The notes under the pieces are model-generated. The model was not told the origin of the DNA. It was given only the letters and a program-made list of their open reading frames with translations, and did no database searches. Below, piece after piece: positions 9,262-18,806 of a stretch of DNA of 64,000 bases. This DNA comes from Sporosarcina sp. ACRSL (GTDB taxonomy: Bacteria; Bacillota; Bacilli; Bacillales_A; Planococcaceae). Numbering within the stretch: the stretch's first letter is position 1; each line of letters opens with the position of its first letter. The position numbers were made by a program, and so were the translations under genes. The stretch lies in assembly GCF_022346605.1 (NCBI RefSeq), contig NZ_JAKRNT010000001.1, positions 186,001-250,000 of the forward strand. The letters are read 5' to 3'.

Positions 9262-10332
9262 TCATCTCATATCCATTTTGAACTCCAAGAATAGTTCATT
9301 GTAAACGCCTAATAATTCAAGTCCTAAGTTTTTATAAACTTCCAAGTGGCTTCTTGTTTCTTCATCTGGGTAAAAACGTTCGTCCTCGACGACTTCAGGA
9401 TCCATCAAGTCAAGTGCTGATAAATTCGGAGTTGAGTATCCTACGTAATCAGCATTTTGTGCCGCTACTTCAGGATCAAGCATGAAGTTAATGAAGGCAT
9501 GTGCACCTTCAATGTTTTTGGCCGTTTTCGGAATGACAAAATTATCAAACCATAAATTCGAACCTTCATTAGGGACAACAAAATCAATGTCCTCGTTTTC
9601 ATACATCATATCAGCTGCTTGACCGGACCAAGTCAGTGATACGGCAGCTTCATTATTAATCATCAACTGGGTGACTTCATCACCGATGACTGCTTTGACA
9701 TTCGGACTTAACGTCTTCAACTTGTCTATCGCTTCTCGAAGCTCTCCTAGATCGGTCGAATTCAAAGAGTGTCCTAACGAGTTAAGGGCCATGCCGACCG
9801 TTTCACGAGCACCGTCGACAAGAATCACTTGTTGCTTTAAGGAAGGATCCCAAAGATCATCCCAACTTTCGAACGTTTGTCCTTCAAGTAAAGTCGGATT
9901 GAATGCAATTCCTACAGTACCCCAGAAATAAGGGATCGAATACTGATTGCCGGGATCGAATGCCAAATCTAAAAAGTATGGGTCGATATGTTCTATATTT
10001 GGAATTTGGCTATAGTCAATCGGTAACAAGAGATCCTTTTCCGACATCATTTCAACCATATATTCTGATGGAACAGATATATCGTAAGACGTGCCGCCTT
10101 GTTCAATTTTGCTCATCATCGCTTCATTCGAATCGAAGGTTTCATAGACGACTTTGATACCTGTTTCTTCTTCAAATTGCTCAATTAGATCAGGGTCGAT
10201 ATATTCTCCCCAGTTATAAACTGTTACCGTACCTTTGCCCGATTTGCTCCCTTCATTCAACTTCGCGTTAATGAAAAGCAAAATGCCGGAAATGAGAAGG
10301 ATCAGGATTGCTGAATTGATAATTGACTTCAT
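9262..10332 (-). CDS. potD: Spermidine/putrescine ABC transporter substrate-binding protein PotD
   Basis: 356 residues of the periplasmic-binding-protein type that captures polyamines outside the membrane. The N-terminus is one hydrophobic segment (about residues 5-21), then TVTVYNWGEYIDPDLIEQFE, the typical opening of PotD/PotF. No cysteine follows the hydrophobic segment, so there is no lipobox; the protein is either held by an uncleaved anchor or secreted. ATG 10332 overlaps the potC stop as ATGA and is preceded by GGGGGTG. Last gene of the regulator-potABCD operon. Confidence 0.93.
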   Translation of the reverse strand: MKSIINSAILILLISGILLFINAKLNEGSKSGKGTVTVYNWGEYIDPDLIEQFEEETGIKVVYETFDSNEAMMSKIEQGGTSYDISVPSEYMVEMMSEKDLLLPIDYSQIPNIEHIDPYFLDLAFDPGNQYSIPYFWGTVGIAFNPTLLEGQTFESWDDLWDPSLKQQVILVDGARETVGMALNSLGHSLNSTDLGELREAIDKLKTLSPNVKAVIGDEVTQLMINNEAAVSLTWSGQAADMMYENEDIDFVVPNEGSNLWFDNFVIPKTAKNIEGAHAFINFMLDPEVAAQNADYVGYSTPNLSALDLMDPEVVEDERFYPDEETRSHLEVYKNLGLELLGVYNELFLEFKMDMR

Positions 10333-11129
10333 TTTTTCACCCCCGCTAGAGGTGCCTTCATTTTACGGTTAAGTGCATAATAGCCAAGCACTAGAGCGAC
10401 TGTGACGATAAATATGAGGCCTGAAAGTGCATTGATCGTCAAACTGATTCCTGTTCTTGCCATCGAATAGATTTCAACGGATAATGTCGAGAACCCATTT
10501 CCTGTAACGAAGAAGGTGACGGCAAAGTCATCAAGCGAATACGTCAGTGCAAGGAAGAATCCAGCGAAAATGCCGGGCTTGATGAATGGCAAAATGACCC
10601 TCGTCATAACGTCTTTCCGTGAAGCACCAAGATCAAGTGCAGCATCTATCAATGTCGGATGCATCTCCCTTAGTTTCGGCAATACCATAATGACGACAAT
10701 CGGTATACTGAAGGCAATATGGGAAATGAGGACAGAAGCGAATCCGAGCTTCACACCGACCATCGTAAACAAAATGAGGAAGGACGCCCCGATAATGACA
10801 TCTGGGCTGACCATCAAAATATTATTCATGGAAAGAACGGCGTTCCTCATTTTTTTATTGCGCATGAAATAAATGGCCAACGCACCTATAACACCAATTG
10901 TCGTTGATAATAAGGCAGAGAGCAGGGCAATGATGATTGTATTGAGGAGAATGATGATCAAACGCTTATCCTCAAAAACAGCTGCATAATGCTCCCATGT
11001 AAAATCTTCGAAATTGGACATCCCACCTCCCGAATTAAAGGAGTAGAAAATCAAATAGAAGATCGGAGCATACAAAATGATGAAGACGATCGCCAAATAT
11101 AGTTTAGGGAGTTTACCTATTCGTTCCAT
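10329..11129 (-). CDS. potC: Spermidine/putrescine ABC transporter permease PotC
   Basis: A 266-residue inner-membrane permease with about six helices. The EAA loop that docks on the ATPase is seen in LIDAALDLGASRKDVMTRVILP. The start ATG 11129 is nine bases after GGGAG; longer in-frame starts run deep into potB and lack a ribosome site. It overlaps potB by 17 bases and potD by 4, implying coupled translation of the transport complex. Confidence 0.93.
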   Translation of the reverse strand: MERIGKLPKLYLAIVFIILYAPIFYLIFYSFNSGGGMSNFEDFTWEHYAAVFEDKRLIIILLNTIIIALLSALLSTTIGVIGALAIYFMRNKKMRNAVLSMNNILMVSPDVIIGASFLILFTMVGVKLGFASVLISHIAFSIPIVVIMVLPKLREMHPTLIDAALDLGASRKDVMTRVILPFIKPGIFAGFFLALTYSLDDFAVTFFVTGNGFSTLSVEIYSMARTGISLTINALSGLIFIVTVALVLGYYALNRKMKAPLAGVKK

Positions 11130-11937
11130 TACCCGATGCTCCCTTCTCTTTTCCATTTGTGACAAGCATGATGATGAACATGAAGACAATGAGGAAGACG
11201 GCGATTGTCGATCCCATTCCCCAGTTTTGCGTCACTAGAAATTGTTGTTCAATGGCAGTCCCGAGCGTAATCACTTTATTACCAGCAATGAGCCTCGTAA
11301 TCATGAACAATGACAAGGCAGGGATGAAAACGACTTGAATGCCCGATTTCACACCATTAATCGTTAAAGGCCAAATGACCCTTCTGAAAGTTGTCCATGA
11401 ATTTGCGCCGAGGTCACGCGATGCGTCGATCAAGGTAGGATTCAATTTGTCGAGCGCGTTAAATATCGGCAAGATCATGAACGGAATGAAAATATAAACG
11501 GAAACGAATACGAAACTGAAATCCGTAAATAGAATTTGTTGTTTGCCAATGCCAATCGTTTCTAGAAATGCATTCAATGGACCGTATAGTCCCATTAGTC
11601 CGATGAAAGCGTATGTTTTCAGTAAAAGATTGATCCACGAAGGGATGATAATAAGCAAAAGCCAAAGGTGCTTATGCTTTGTCTTCGTGAGTAAATACGC
11701 AGTTGGATAAGCGATCAGCAATGAAAAGAACGTAATTAAGAAAGCATACCAAAATGAGCTGATCGTCAATGTAAGATAAACCGAAGAAAAAAAGTTCCTG
11801 TAGTTCGAAAGCGTGAAGTTGCCTGTTAAGTCGAAAAATGAATAATAAACGATCAATGCGATCGGTGCCAGGACGAATAACAGGATCCACGCTGTATAAG
11901 GAATCGAGTAGATCGAACGCAGGCGATTATTATTCAT
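11113..11937 (-). CDS. potB: Spermidine/putrescine ABC transporter permease PotB
   Basis: A 274-residue permease with six membrane helices and an EAA motif [19 protein letters not shown]. It pairs with PotC to form the channel driven by PotA. ATG 11937 follows GGAG by nine bases; it overlaps the end of potA by 8 bases. Upstream in-frame ATGs exist but have no ribosome site and would extend the protein into potA with a charged tail unlike the family. Confidence 0.93.
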   Translation of the reverse strand: MNNNRLRSIYSIPYTAWILLFVLAPIALIVYYSFFDLTGNFTLSNYRNFFSSVYLTLTISSFWYAFLITFFSLLIAYPTAYLLTKTKHKHLWLLLIIIPSWINLLLKTYAFIGLMGLYGPLNAFLETIGIGKQQILFTDFSFVFVSVYIFIPFMILPIFNALDKLNPTLIDASRDLGANSWTTFRRVIWPLTINGVKSGIQVVFIPALSLFMITRLIAGNKVITLGTAIEQQFLVTQNWGMGSTIAVFLIVFMFIIMLVTNGKEKGASGNGTNR

Positions 11938-13033
11938 GGGCGTTCGCTCCATAAGATTCAAGTCTTGCATCGTAATCCTCTTCCGATTCATTCAACCGCA
12001 TGACATGAATATCTTCCGGATCAAAGTCAAGACCGATCGTCGATCCGACTTCCGCTTTCTTCGTGGAATGGACGAGCCATTCATTTCCGTCTTTATCATA
12101 TGTCGACAGTTCGTAGTGGACACCTCGGAACAGCTGGGTATCGACAGTGACATTTAGTTTTCCTTTGTCGACTGTCGTAATTTCCAAGTCTTCGGGTCTA
12201 AGTACAATATCGACTTTCTCGTTAGGCTGCAGTCCCGCATCTGCACAATCGAATCGTTTTCCAGTGAATTCAACTACGTAATCCTCAATCATCCTTCCTG
12301 AAACAATATTGGATTCACCGATGAAATCTGCGACAAATCGATTGATTGGTTCGTCGTAAATGTCGAGGGGAGTGCCCGATTGCTGGATAGCACCGACATT
12401 CATGACGAAAATCTCATCGGACATGGCAAGCGCTTCTTCCTGGTCATGAGTGACGAAGACAAATGTCTTGCCAAGTCGTTGTTGTAATTCACGGAGTTCA
12501 TATTGCATTTCAGATCGAAGCTTCAAATCGAGAGCAGATAGCGGCTCATCGAGCAAGATCACTTCGGGGTCGTTGACAATCGCCCTTGCAATCGCGACTC
12601 GTTGCCGTTGGCCGCCGGACATCTCCGTTATTTCACGATTTTCATATCCAGCCAAATTGACGAATTTTAACGCTTCTTTCACCCTTGAATCGATTTCATC
12701 CTTTTTCACCTTTTTAATCCTCAGCCCGAATGCGATATTTTCATACACGTTCAAATGGGGGAAAAGGGCATAGTCTTGGAATACCGTATTCACTTGGCGT
12801 TCGTTTGCCGGGACATCGTTAATCTTTTTGCCGTTAAAGTAAATTGAACCTTCCGTCGGTTCGATAAATCCTGCGATTAATCTTAGGATCGTCGTCTTTC
12901 CGCATCCGGAAGGACCTAATAATGTGTAAAACTTTCCGCGCTCCAATTCAAATGAGACATTGTCCAGTACAGTCGTTCCGTCGCCGTATATCTTGCTGAC
13001 ATTTTCAAAACGGATAATCGGCTGATTTGTCAT
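11930..13033 (-). CDS. potA: Spermidine/putrescine ABC transporter ATPase PotA
   Basis: 367 residues: an ABC ATPase domain (Walker A GPSGCGKT at 40-47, Q-loop [10 protein letters not shown], signature [14 protein letters not shown], Walker [13 protein letters not shown]-loop VTHDQEEA) and a C-terminal TOBE domain. It energises polyamine uptake through PotBC. The start has AAGGGGG ten bases upstream and lies 16 bases after the regulator gene, so both are in one transcript. Confidence 0.95.
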   Translation of the reverse strand: MTNQPIIRFENVSKIYGDGTTVLDNVSFELERGKFYTLLGPSGCGKTTILRLIAGFIEPTEGSIYFNGKKINDVPANERQVNTVFQDYALFPHLNVYENIAFGLRIKKVKKDEIDSRVKEALKFVNLAGYENREITEMSGGQRQRVAIARAIVNDPEVILLDEPLSALDLKLRSEMQYELRELQQRLGKTFVFVTHDQEEALAMSDEIFVMNVGAIQQSGTPLDIYDEPINRFVADFIGESNIVSGRMIEDYVVEFTGKRFDCADAGLQPNEKVDIVLRPEDLEITTVDKGKLNVTVDTQLFRGVHYELSTYDKDGNEWLVHSTKKAEVGSTIGLDFDPEDIHVMRLNESEEDYDARLESYGANAHE

Positions 13034-13049
13034 TGTGTGTTTTCCCCCT

Positions 13050-13592
13050 TCATAAATAAGATTCTGTTGCTACAAGCAGCAATTCACTCGGACCGTCATT
13101 TGCATTTAAGATTCGATGATGATCAGATGCTTCGTAATAGACCGAATCTCCCTCAGTAGCTATGAAAGTCCGTTTACCTAATTCAATTTCAACTTTCCCT
13201 GAAAGAACATAAATGAACGTTTCTGCAAGTGATGGTTCAAATTGCTTGAATTCACCGTTTTCCGCGAATGAAATATGAATCGGCTCCATCTCGTTTTCAT
13301 TCGAACGGGGAACGAGCCAGCGGATGCTATATTTTAGTTCATCATTGACATAGGTTGTTTGATCGTCAGGCGAATAAACTACTTTCATATTTTTTTTGGG
13401 TTCATCAAAAAACTCTTTCGGTGTTGTTCCTAGAACCTCCAACAAGGAAAAGAGAGTTTCGATGGATGGGGATGTGAGTTCACGTTCCAACTGTGAAATA
13501 TAACCTTTCGTAAGATCGGTCCTCTCTCCCAATTCTTCTTGCGTCAGTCCTTTTTTTAATCGAAGACTTTTGATTTTACTCCCGATTTGCAT
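13050..13592 (-). CDS. XRE-family regulator with C-terminal cupin domain (pot operon)
   Basis: 180 residues. About residues 3-60 form a helix-turn-helix of the Xre type ([19 protein letters not shown]) and about 105-178 a cupin sensor domain ([22 protein letters not shown]). The PuuR-like architecture, joined to potABCD in one operon, suggests that it senses polyamines or a derivative and represses uptake. ATG 13592 follows AGGAAGG; a TTG at 13601 is too close to that site. Ligand binding is inferred, not shown. Confidence 0.87.
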   Translation of the reverse strand: MQIGSKIKSLRLKKGLTQEELGERTDLTKGYISQLERELTSPSIETLFSLLEVLGTTPKEFFDEPKKNMKVVYSPDDQTTYVNDELKYSIRWLVPRSNENEMEPIHISFAENGEFKQFEPSLAETFIYVLSGKVEIELGKRTFIATEGDSVYYEASDHHRILNANDGPSELLLVATESYL

Positions 13593-13662
13593 GGTCGACA
13601 ATTCCTTCCTGAATTACCGAGTTTAGTATTACTGTACTTTGTGTTTACTATAAGCCTACTCA

Positions 13663-13690
13663 ATTATACAAAAAAAACCTCGAAAATCAA
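13663..13690 (-). promoter_or_regulatory. Sigma-A promoter of the regulator-potABCD operon
   Basis: On the minus strand TTGATT (13690-13685), a 16-base spacer containing a T run, and TATAAT (13668-13663). It lies about 70 bases upstream of the regulator start; the T-rich spacer is also the antisense of an A tract. Confidence 0.7.
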
Positions 13691-13701
13691 GATGTTTTTT
13701 C

Positions 13702-13734
13702 AAAAAAAAAACAGAATCCTATTAAAAGGACTCT
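13702..13734 (-). terminator. Intrinsic terminator of the CorA-like gene
   Basis: Minus-strand hairpin AGAGTCC (13734-13728), 8-base loop, GGATTCT (13719-13713), then G and ten T residues down to 13702. It begins 18 bases after the CorA-like stop and sits directly upstream of the pot promoter. Confidence 0.85.
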
Positions 13735-13751
13735 GGCATGTGATGGTAATA

Positions 13752-15206
13752 TTAGTCATGCATGTCAAGCTTGTTCTTGCGCCGATTTCGCATAAGCATT
13801 TTTCCAACTGTGGAAAAAATTAAAAAAGCTGATAAACCGATACCAGAGACTGCTGTAATAAGCGAAATCCATTCGAAAATCGTATAGGAGGAATATTCTT
13901 TCCAGCCAGAAGGGGATTCCCAGTCAGAAATCACGAGATTCATGCCATAAATGCCGGAAATGACAGTGAAAATTGTCAAAATGAATAGTAGCATGTTCAA
14001 ACGATCAGCTTGGCTGTTTTCCTGGCTTTTATACAATTCTTGTAAAGTTTTGCTAGCTTCATTAAACAGGGAGTCAATGTGAAAGATCTTCCTGAACATC
14101 TCTGATAATTCCTTTCCTTCTGTTCGAGTACTAATTTCTTTGAAATAATAGGAGGATGAGAAAACGTTAATCAGCTGGATGAGTGACTTTACGTAAGATT
14201 CATCCTTTTTCCACTCGATTTCACTGTACTCGAAGGAGACACGGAGTAGCATCATTTTGTAAAAATAATGAAGAAGCATATTATAGTAATGCGTCCCCAT
14301 GTGCTCAGACAACTCATCCCTCAATTCAGCGGTTGGCCGATTGGAAATGGTGGAGAAACCGTGTTCGGTCACTAGCATATACAAATGGGGAGCCCATCGA
14401 TCGTGTGACGAATTTGATAAAACACGTTGAATATAGTTCGGATTCGTTGAAGAAATAAAAGGATGACCTTCAGGCGTCTTTCCATTTACATTTCCGAGTC
14501 TGAATAAGTGTTCATCCGAAATAGATGTTTCCGTTTGTGCAATCAGAAAGGAAGACACGAACATCCTTTCATCTTCAAAATAAGGCAGAGAACCAAAATG
14601 CCCTTTCAACTTCTTTTCATGCTGGACGTTCTTTTTCAAAAAAGGGCATAAATACTCGAATAAATAATCATACATGGAAAATGTTTGTTCCGTTTCACAA
14701 ATGATAATTGTTGCGCCACTACTTTCTTTCAGATTGGAATCCAATGCTCGAAAATGTTGAATAAAATCGAGAACATCACTTAAATCCATGGTTTTTCCTA
14801 TGTCAACACGCAATGCGAGAAAAGCAATACCAAAAGGCGCTAAAATGATATCTACGCTCCGAACTGTAAAATCATACAATTCATCTCTTAGCTGCATGGT
14901 GTCTGACTTATTCATAAGTGCGGTATACCTATGAAATCCCTTATCTTCATCTGTTTCGGGAAAAAGCTTATGTTCAATGTAAGGATAAAAATATGGTTCA
15001 AGCTCCTTACCGACAACTTTAATCCCGTATCCATAAATATCGTCTTCCTTTTGTGCATCTCCCTCTAATTGAAAAAGAGTGTATCCGTTTGATTCCAAAT
15101 TATTGATAATTTCTCTTCTCTTCGTTTGATCGAAACCGAACGGAAGGAGGAATGTCACATGAGAACGGGTGATATTCAATTTTTCCACGTTTTTAAGTAT
15201 GGACAT
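13752..15206 (-). CDS. CorA-like membrane protein (divalent cation transporter family)
   Basis: 484 residues: a large cytoplasmic N-terminal part and two C-terminal helices, with the family signature YGMN (GMN at 421-423) at the end of the first helix. CorA proteins form pentameric Mg2+ or Co2+ channels. The N-terminal 380 residues are only distantly CorA-like and longer than usual (canonical CorA is about 315), so the ion cannot be given. The start is ATG 15206, seven bases after AGGAGG; a longer frame from 15242 has no such site. It is divergent from ykuV. Confidence 0.75.
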   Translation of the reverse strand: MSILKNVEKLNITRSHVTFLLPFGFDQTKRREIINNLESNGYTLFQLEGDAQKEDDIYGYGIKVVGKELEPYFYPYIEHKLFPETDEDKGFHRYTALMNKSDTMQLRDELYDFTVRSVDIILAPFGIAFLALRVDIGKTMDLSDVLDFIQHFRALDSNLKESSGATIIICETEQTFSMYDYLFEYLCPFLKKNVQHEKKLKGHFGSLPYFEDERMFVSSFLIAQTETSISDEHLFRLGNVNGKTPEGHPFISSTNPNYIQRVLSNSSHDRWAPHLYMLVTEHGFSTISNRPTAELRDELSEHMGTHYYNMLLHYFYKMMLLRVSFEYSEIEWKKDESYVKSLIQLINVFSSSYYFKEISTRTEGKELSEMFRKIFHIDSLFNEASKTLQELYKSQENSQADRLNMLLFILTIFTVISGIYGMNLVISDWESPSGWKEYSSYTIFEWISLITAVSGIGLSAFLIFSTVGKMLMRNRRKNKLDMHD

Positions 15207-15232
15207 GGCATTGCCTCCTGTATCTCTTCTTA

Positions 15233-15250
15233 TAAGTGGCAAGGCACTTA
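15233..15250. promoter_or_regulatory. Perfect 18-bp palindrome in the corA-like/ykuV intergenic region
   Basis: TAAGTG-GCAAGG-CACTTA lies 27 bases upstream of the CorA-like start, where a regulator of that gene could bind. A second inverted pair, GTGAA/TTCAC, is nearby. No regulator is identified. The rest of 15207-15367 shows only the strong ykuV ribosome site. Confidence 0.35.
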
Positions 15251-15367
15251 CTATTTCATTCCCATTACTGAAGTGAAGCTAAACATTTCACATGGATAGA
15301 TGCAGGTCAAACTTTAAGTTTCTCCGCATAGAATAGGCAGTGGAGATTTTTACGGAGGAGGTAACGT

Positions 15368-15820
15368 ATGAAGTTGGGTGATCAAATGCCTGAATTGATA
15401 GGGGAAACAACCTGGTTGAATGGGTATAGAGAAAGAGTGGATTTAATTGGAGAAAAGCCGACACTCATCCATTTTTGGTCGGTTAGCTGCCGTTTATGCA
15501 AAGATGTCATGCCATATGTCAATCATTTCCGTGATCACTATAAAGGTAAATTGAATGTGATAGCAGTGCATATGCCTCGTTCGAAAGACGATGTAAATTT
15601 GGAGAAGATTAAATCTGCGGCTTACCGCTATAACATTACGGAGCCGATATTTGTTGACAACGACTTACAATTATCGGACGACTTTAACAACCAGTACGTC
15701 CCTGCCTATTACGTTTTCGACAAACATGGGCGGTTGCGCCATTTCCAAGCGGGTGGAAGTGGTATGAAAATGCTAAAAACGCGTGTGAACCGCTTAATGC
15801 AAGAAATGAATAATTACTGA
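15368..15820 (+). CDS. ykuV: Cytoplasmic thiol-disulfide oxidoreductase YkuV
   Basis: 150 residues with a thioredoxin/TlpA-type fold. The active site is CRLC (Cys41 and Cys44) in FWSVSCRLCKDVMP and the cis-proline loop is QYVPAYYVFD. No signal peptide is present, unlike ResA or StoA, so it acts in the cytoplasm. The sequence closely matches what is known of B. subtilis YkuV (148 residues), including MKMLKTRVNRL near the end. The start has a near-perfect ribosome site (ACGGAGGAGGT). It is a single gene with its own terminator. Confidence 0.93.
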   Translation: MKLGDQMPELIGETTWLNGYRERVDLIGEKPTLIHFWSVSCRLCKDVMPYVNHFRDHYKGKLNVIAVHMPRSKDDVNLEKIKSAAYRYNITEPIFVDNDLQLSDDFNNQYVPAYYVFDKHGRLRHFQAGGSGMKMLKTRVNRLMQEMNNY

Positions 15821-15831
15821 CTCGTACATGA

Positions 15832-15862
15832 GATGACTTTACAGCAGTCGTCTTTCTTTTTT
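15832..15862 (+). terminator. Intrinsic terminator of ykuV
   Basis: GATGACT (15832-15838) pairs with AGTCGTC (15846-15852) around a 7-base loop, followed by TTTCTTTTTTG. It begins 12 bases after the stop. Confidence 0.8.
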
Positions 15863-15920
15863 GTGTAAAAATAATATGTTACACTCATCTTATTCATCAA
15901 TCGGAATGGAGCGGAGTGGA

Positions 15921-16580
15921 ATGAAAAAGGAATTTGTTGTCATTGGATTAGGACGATTTGGCGGAAGTATCGTCAGAGAATTAGTATCGTTGAATGCGGA
16001 TGTTATGGCAATAGATATTTCACCAGACCGCGTTGATGACTTCGCGCAAATTGCAACAACTGCAGTTGCAGCAGATACTACTGATGAATCAGCACTTCGG
16101 TCATTAGGCATCCGAAATTTCGAACATGTCGTCGTTGCCATTGGGGAAAATATCCAAGCAAGTATACTGACAACACTGATATTAAAAGAGGTTGGTGTAA
16201 AGAGGATTACGGTCAAAGCACAAAACGACTATCATGCCAAAGTATTACAAAAAATTGGGGCTGACCAAGTTGTCCATCCGGAGAGGGATATGGGGAAGAG
16301 GATTGCAAACAATTTAGTTTCCAATAATATATTGGACTATCTCGAGCTTTCCGATGAATATTCAATTGTGGAAATACGTGCGAATGAAAAACTGGCTGGC
16401 TATACATTAATCGATCTCGATATCCGGGCAAAATACGGAGTCAACATCGTTGCCATTAAAAGAGGCACACATATCCTCGTGTCACCACAAGCAATCGAAG
16501 AAATCGAGTTGGACGACATATTGATTGTCATTGGTTCAGATTTAGATATTCATACATTTGAGAAGAAGGCCCTTCATTGA
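15921..16580 (+). CDS. ktrC: Ktr potassium uptake regulatory subunit KtrC
   Basis: 219 residues: an RCK/TrkA-N Rossmann domain (VIGLGRFGGS at 7-16, an acidic residue ending strand 2 at AIDIS) and a TrkA-C domain from about 135. KtrC forms an octameric ring that gates a KtrB/KtrD-type K+ channel in response to ATP/ADP and c-di-AMP. Length and sequence match B. subtilis KtrC (YkqB), also next to rnjA. ATG 15921 follows GGAG by nine bases (a second GGAG is closer); longer in-frame starts add a non-conserved tail. Confidence 0.93.
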   Translation: MKKEFVVIGLGRFGGSIVRELVSLNADVMAIDISPDRVDDFAQIATTAVAADTTDESALRSLGIRNFEHVVVAIGENIQASILTTLILKEVGVKRITVKAQNDYHAKVLQKIGADQVVHPERDMGKRIANNLVSNNILDYLELSDEYSIVEIRANEKLAGYTLIDLDIRAKYGVNIVAIKRGTHILVSPQAIEEIELDDILIVIGSDLDIHTFEKKALH

Positions 16581-16601
16581 GGAATGGTCTTTTTTGCATT
16601 G

Positions 16602-16637
16602 AAAAAGCCCCAGTGCGTTGGCACTTGGGACTTTTTT
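16602..16637. terminator. Bidirectional terminator between ktrC and rnjA
   Basis: A hairpin with CCCAGTGC on the left and GCACTTGGG on the right, flanked by A5 before and T6 after, separates the convergent ktrC and rnjA genes. The runs on both sides let it work in either direction. Confidence 0.85.
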
Positions 16638-16643
16638 GTTTTA

Positions 16644-18311
16644 TTAAACTTCCATTACAACAGGAAGTACCATTGGTCTGCGTTTCGTCTGATCGTATAA
16701 ATAAGGTGAAAGAATATCGACGATGTCCGTTTTTAAAGAACTAGCTTCCGCAGGTGAGTTTGCTAGTTTTTTGTTCAATTCCTTCGAAAGCAAATGCTGT
16801 GCTTCGCTGATCATCATACCGGATTCCCTCATGTATACAAAACCGCGGGAAATGATATCTGGCCCTGAGACAACTTTATTGCGTTTCTTATCGACTGTCG
16901 CGACGACAATCACTAAGCCATCTTCTGAAAGAATTTTTCGGTCGCGCAAGACGACGCTTCCAATATCCCCGATGCCGCTTCCATCAATGTATACATCACC
17001 AGAAGGGATTTTGCCTGCGATTCTTGCCGTATCTTCTGTCAACGCAAGTACATCTCCGTTGCTCATGATGAAAATGTTATCCGGTTCGACATCACATCCG
17101 ATCGCAAGATCTTTATGCATTTTCAACATACGGTATTCGCCGTGTATCGGCATGAAGAATTTTGGTTTGATCAAACGTAGCATTAGCTTTTGCTCTTCTT
17201 GTGAACCGTGACCTGAAGTATGAATATTATTCAGTGCACCGTAAATGACTTCTGCACCAGCTCGGAACAAAGCGTTGATTGTTTTATTGACGCTTAATGT
17301 ATTCCCGGGAATCGGCGAAGATGAAAAAATGACTGTATCGCCGGGTTGGATTTGCACTTGTCGGTGCGTCCCATTTGCAATTCGAGATAGGGCGGCCATT
17401 GGTTCACCTTGACTTCCCGTACATAAGATCATCACTTCATTTGCTGGAAGCCGGTTAAGTGATTGGGTGTCGACGAACAAATCTTTCGGTGCGTTAATAT
17501 ACCCGAGTTCCCGTCCGATTGTGATCGCATTATCCATGCTTCTACCGAACACTGCAATTTTGCGGCCGTAATGTTCGGCGGCTTCAATTACTTGTTGAAG
17601 TCGGTGGATGTTCGAGGCAAATGTAGCAAAAATAATTCTTCCGTCCACTTTCCGGAAGATCTCATTCAAGCTATCGCCAACTTTTCGCTCAGACATCGTG
17701 AAATTAGGCACTTCCGCGTTCGTACTATCCGACAAGAGGCAAAGTACTCCATCACTGCCGACTTTCGCCATCTTGGCAAGGTTTGCAGGCTCTCCGACCG
17801 GTGTGAAATCGAATTTGAAATCACCCGTATGGACGATATTCCCCGAAGGAGTTTTGACGACAATGCCAAAAGCGTCCGGGATACTATGGGTTGTCCGGAA
17901 GAAGGAGACGGATGTCTTTCTGAATTTGAAAATATCTTCTTCCTTGAACTCAACCATTTTTGTTGTTCGGAGAAGGCCATGCTCATCAAGCTTATTGCGA
18001 AGCAATCCAAGTGCTAATTTACTTCCGTAGACGGGAATGTTCACCTTCCGTAGCAAATAGGGGATTCCTCCGATATGGTCTTCGTGACCGTGCGTGATGA
18101 AGAGTCCTTTAATTTTGTCGATATTACGTTCTAAATAGGTGTAGTCCGGAATGACATAATCGATTCCGAGCAGATCGTCCTCAGGAAATTTGATACCCGC
18201 ATCAATGAGGATGATTTCGTCTTGGAATTGCACACAATATGTGTTTTTGCCGATTTCACCAAGTCCGCCTAAGGCGAAAACGGCTGTTTCATTGTTTTTT
18301 ATTAACTTCAT
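16644..18311 (-). CDS. rnjA: Ribonuclease J1
   Basis: 555 residues of the metallo-beta-lactamase/beta-CASP family. It degrades and processes RNA as a 5'-3' exonuclease and endonuclease. The zinc motif HGHEDHIGG is at 74-82, a downstream histidine at RTTHSIPD, an acidic ligand at HTGDFKFD, and beta-CASP motifs follow (FGRSM, GSQGEP, HTSGHGS). Length equals B. subtilis RnjA. It is preceded by rpoY with only five bases between, the conserved arrangement in Bacillales, so the two are co-transcribed. Confidence 0.97.
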   Translation of the reverse strand: MKLIKNNETAVFALGGLGEIGKNTYCVQFQDEIILIDAGIKFPEDDLLGIDYVIPDYTYLERNIDKIKGLFITHGHEDHIGGIPYLLRKVNIPVYGSKLALGLLRNKLDEHGLLRTTKMVEFKEEDIFKFRKTSVSFFRTTHSIPDAFGIVVKTPSGNIVHTGDFKFDFTPVGEPANLAKMAKVGSDGVLCLLSDSTNAEVPNFTMSERKVGDSLNEIFRKVDGRIIFATFASNIHRLQQVIEAAEHYGRKIAVFGRSMDNAITIGRELGYINAPKDLFVDTQSLNRLPANEVMILCTGSQGEPMAALSRIANGTHRQVQIQPGDTVIFSSSPIPGNTLSVNKTINALFRAGAEVIYGALNNIHTSGHGSQEEQKLMLRLIKPKFFMPIHGEYRMLKMHKDLAIGCDVEPDNIFIMSNGDVLALTEDTARIAGKIPSGDVYIDGSGIGDIGSVVLRDRKILSEDGLVIVVATVDKKRNKVVSGPDIISRGFVYMRESGMMISEAQHLLSKELNKKLANSPAEASSLKTDIVDILSPYLYDQTKRRPMVLPVVMEV

Positions 18312-18316
18312 GTTGA

Positions 18317-18526
18317 TTAGACCTGCTCTAGCTCAAAATGAGGGGATGCTTGCTCATATTTGAGATGTTCGCCTTCGAGTAGCTGGATCAGTTCGATATT
18401 GTACTCACGGTCTTTTAACTTTTCGCGGACGGATCTTATAGAATCGGCTTCAATGTACAAATGTTTTGTGTTTTCTCGGATTGGTACTTGTGTAGCGTTT
18501 TCTTGGTAGTACACTTTGTAAATCAT
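18317..18526 (-). CDS. rpoY: RNA polymerase epsilon subunit
   Basis: A 69-residue acidic protein (B. subtilis YkzG). The family sequence [20 protein letters not shown] is intact. Epsilon binds the core RNA polymerase near the jaw; loss has mild effects. It lies immediately upstream of rnjA on the same strand. GGAG precedes the ATG. No strong promoter was found directly before it; a terminator and tiny gene lie upstream at 18641-18792. Confidence 0.93.
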   Translation of the reverse strand: MIYKVYYQENATQVPIRENTKHLYIEADSIRSVREKLKDREYNIELIQLLEGEHLKYEQASPHFELEQV

Positions 18527-18632
18527 GGTAAACTCTCCTTTTTTACGTTCGTTTGAATCTTTCTCTTCATCTTATCATGACAGTAGTTGAAAATAAACTA
18601 TGATGATTTTCTTCATTAGTCAATTCGACTGA

Positions 18633-18665
18633 AAAGGAAAAGCCCGCCAAGCAGCTTGGCGGGCT
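18633..18665 (-). terminator. Strong intrinsic terminator after a small peptide gene
   Basis: An 11-bp perfect stem, AGCCCGCCAAG (18665-18655 on the minus strand) with CTTGGCGGGCT (18651-18641) around CAG, is followed by TTTCCTTTTC. It starts four bases after the stop of the 25-codon gene and separates it from rpoY. Confidence 0.85.
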
Positions 18666-18669
18666 ATAA

Positions 18670-18747
18670 CTATGCGATCGTCTTTTTGCCGAGTATGCCA
18701 TTGAGCCGTCTTAACAGTTTACGTTTGAGGCGCTTGTACATGGGCAT
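18670..18747 (-). CDS. Unannotated 25-residue basic peptide gene
   Basis: A 26-codon frame (stop included) from ATG 18747, with a second in-frame ATG at 18741 placed ten bases after AAGGAG. The peptide opens MPMYKRLKRKLLRRL and has nine Lys/Arg in 25 residues, with leucines spaced to give one hydrophobic face, so it could be an amphipathic helix that binds membrane or RNA. It has a consensus sigma-A promoter ending 17 bases upstream and a terminator at its 3' end, giving a transcript of roughly 110-120 bases. I do not recognise a family. It could instead be a small RNA with a chance frame, though the placed ribosome site argues for translation. Confidence 0.6.
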   Translation of the reverse strand: MPMYKRLKRKLLRRLNGILGKKTIA

Positions 18748-18763
18748 ATCACTCCTTGAAGAC

Positions 18764-18792
18764 ATTATACAGGAAACCAAAAATTCTGTCAA
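18764..18792 (-). promoter_or_regulatory. Consensus sigma-A promoter for the small peptide gene
   Basis: On the minus strand TTGACA (18792-18787), a 17-base spacer and TATAAT (18769-18764): both hexamers are perfect. Transcription would start about 8-10 bases before the AAGGAG ribosome site. Confidence 0.85.
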
Positions 18793-18806
18793 ATTTGATT
18801 TCCTTG

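Noticed and set aside
16581..16601. A separate hairpin directly after ktrC
   Set aside because: The pairing needs bulges; the neighbouring bidirectional hairpin explains termination better.
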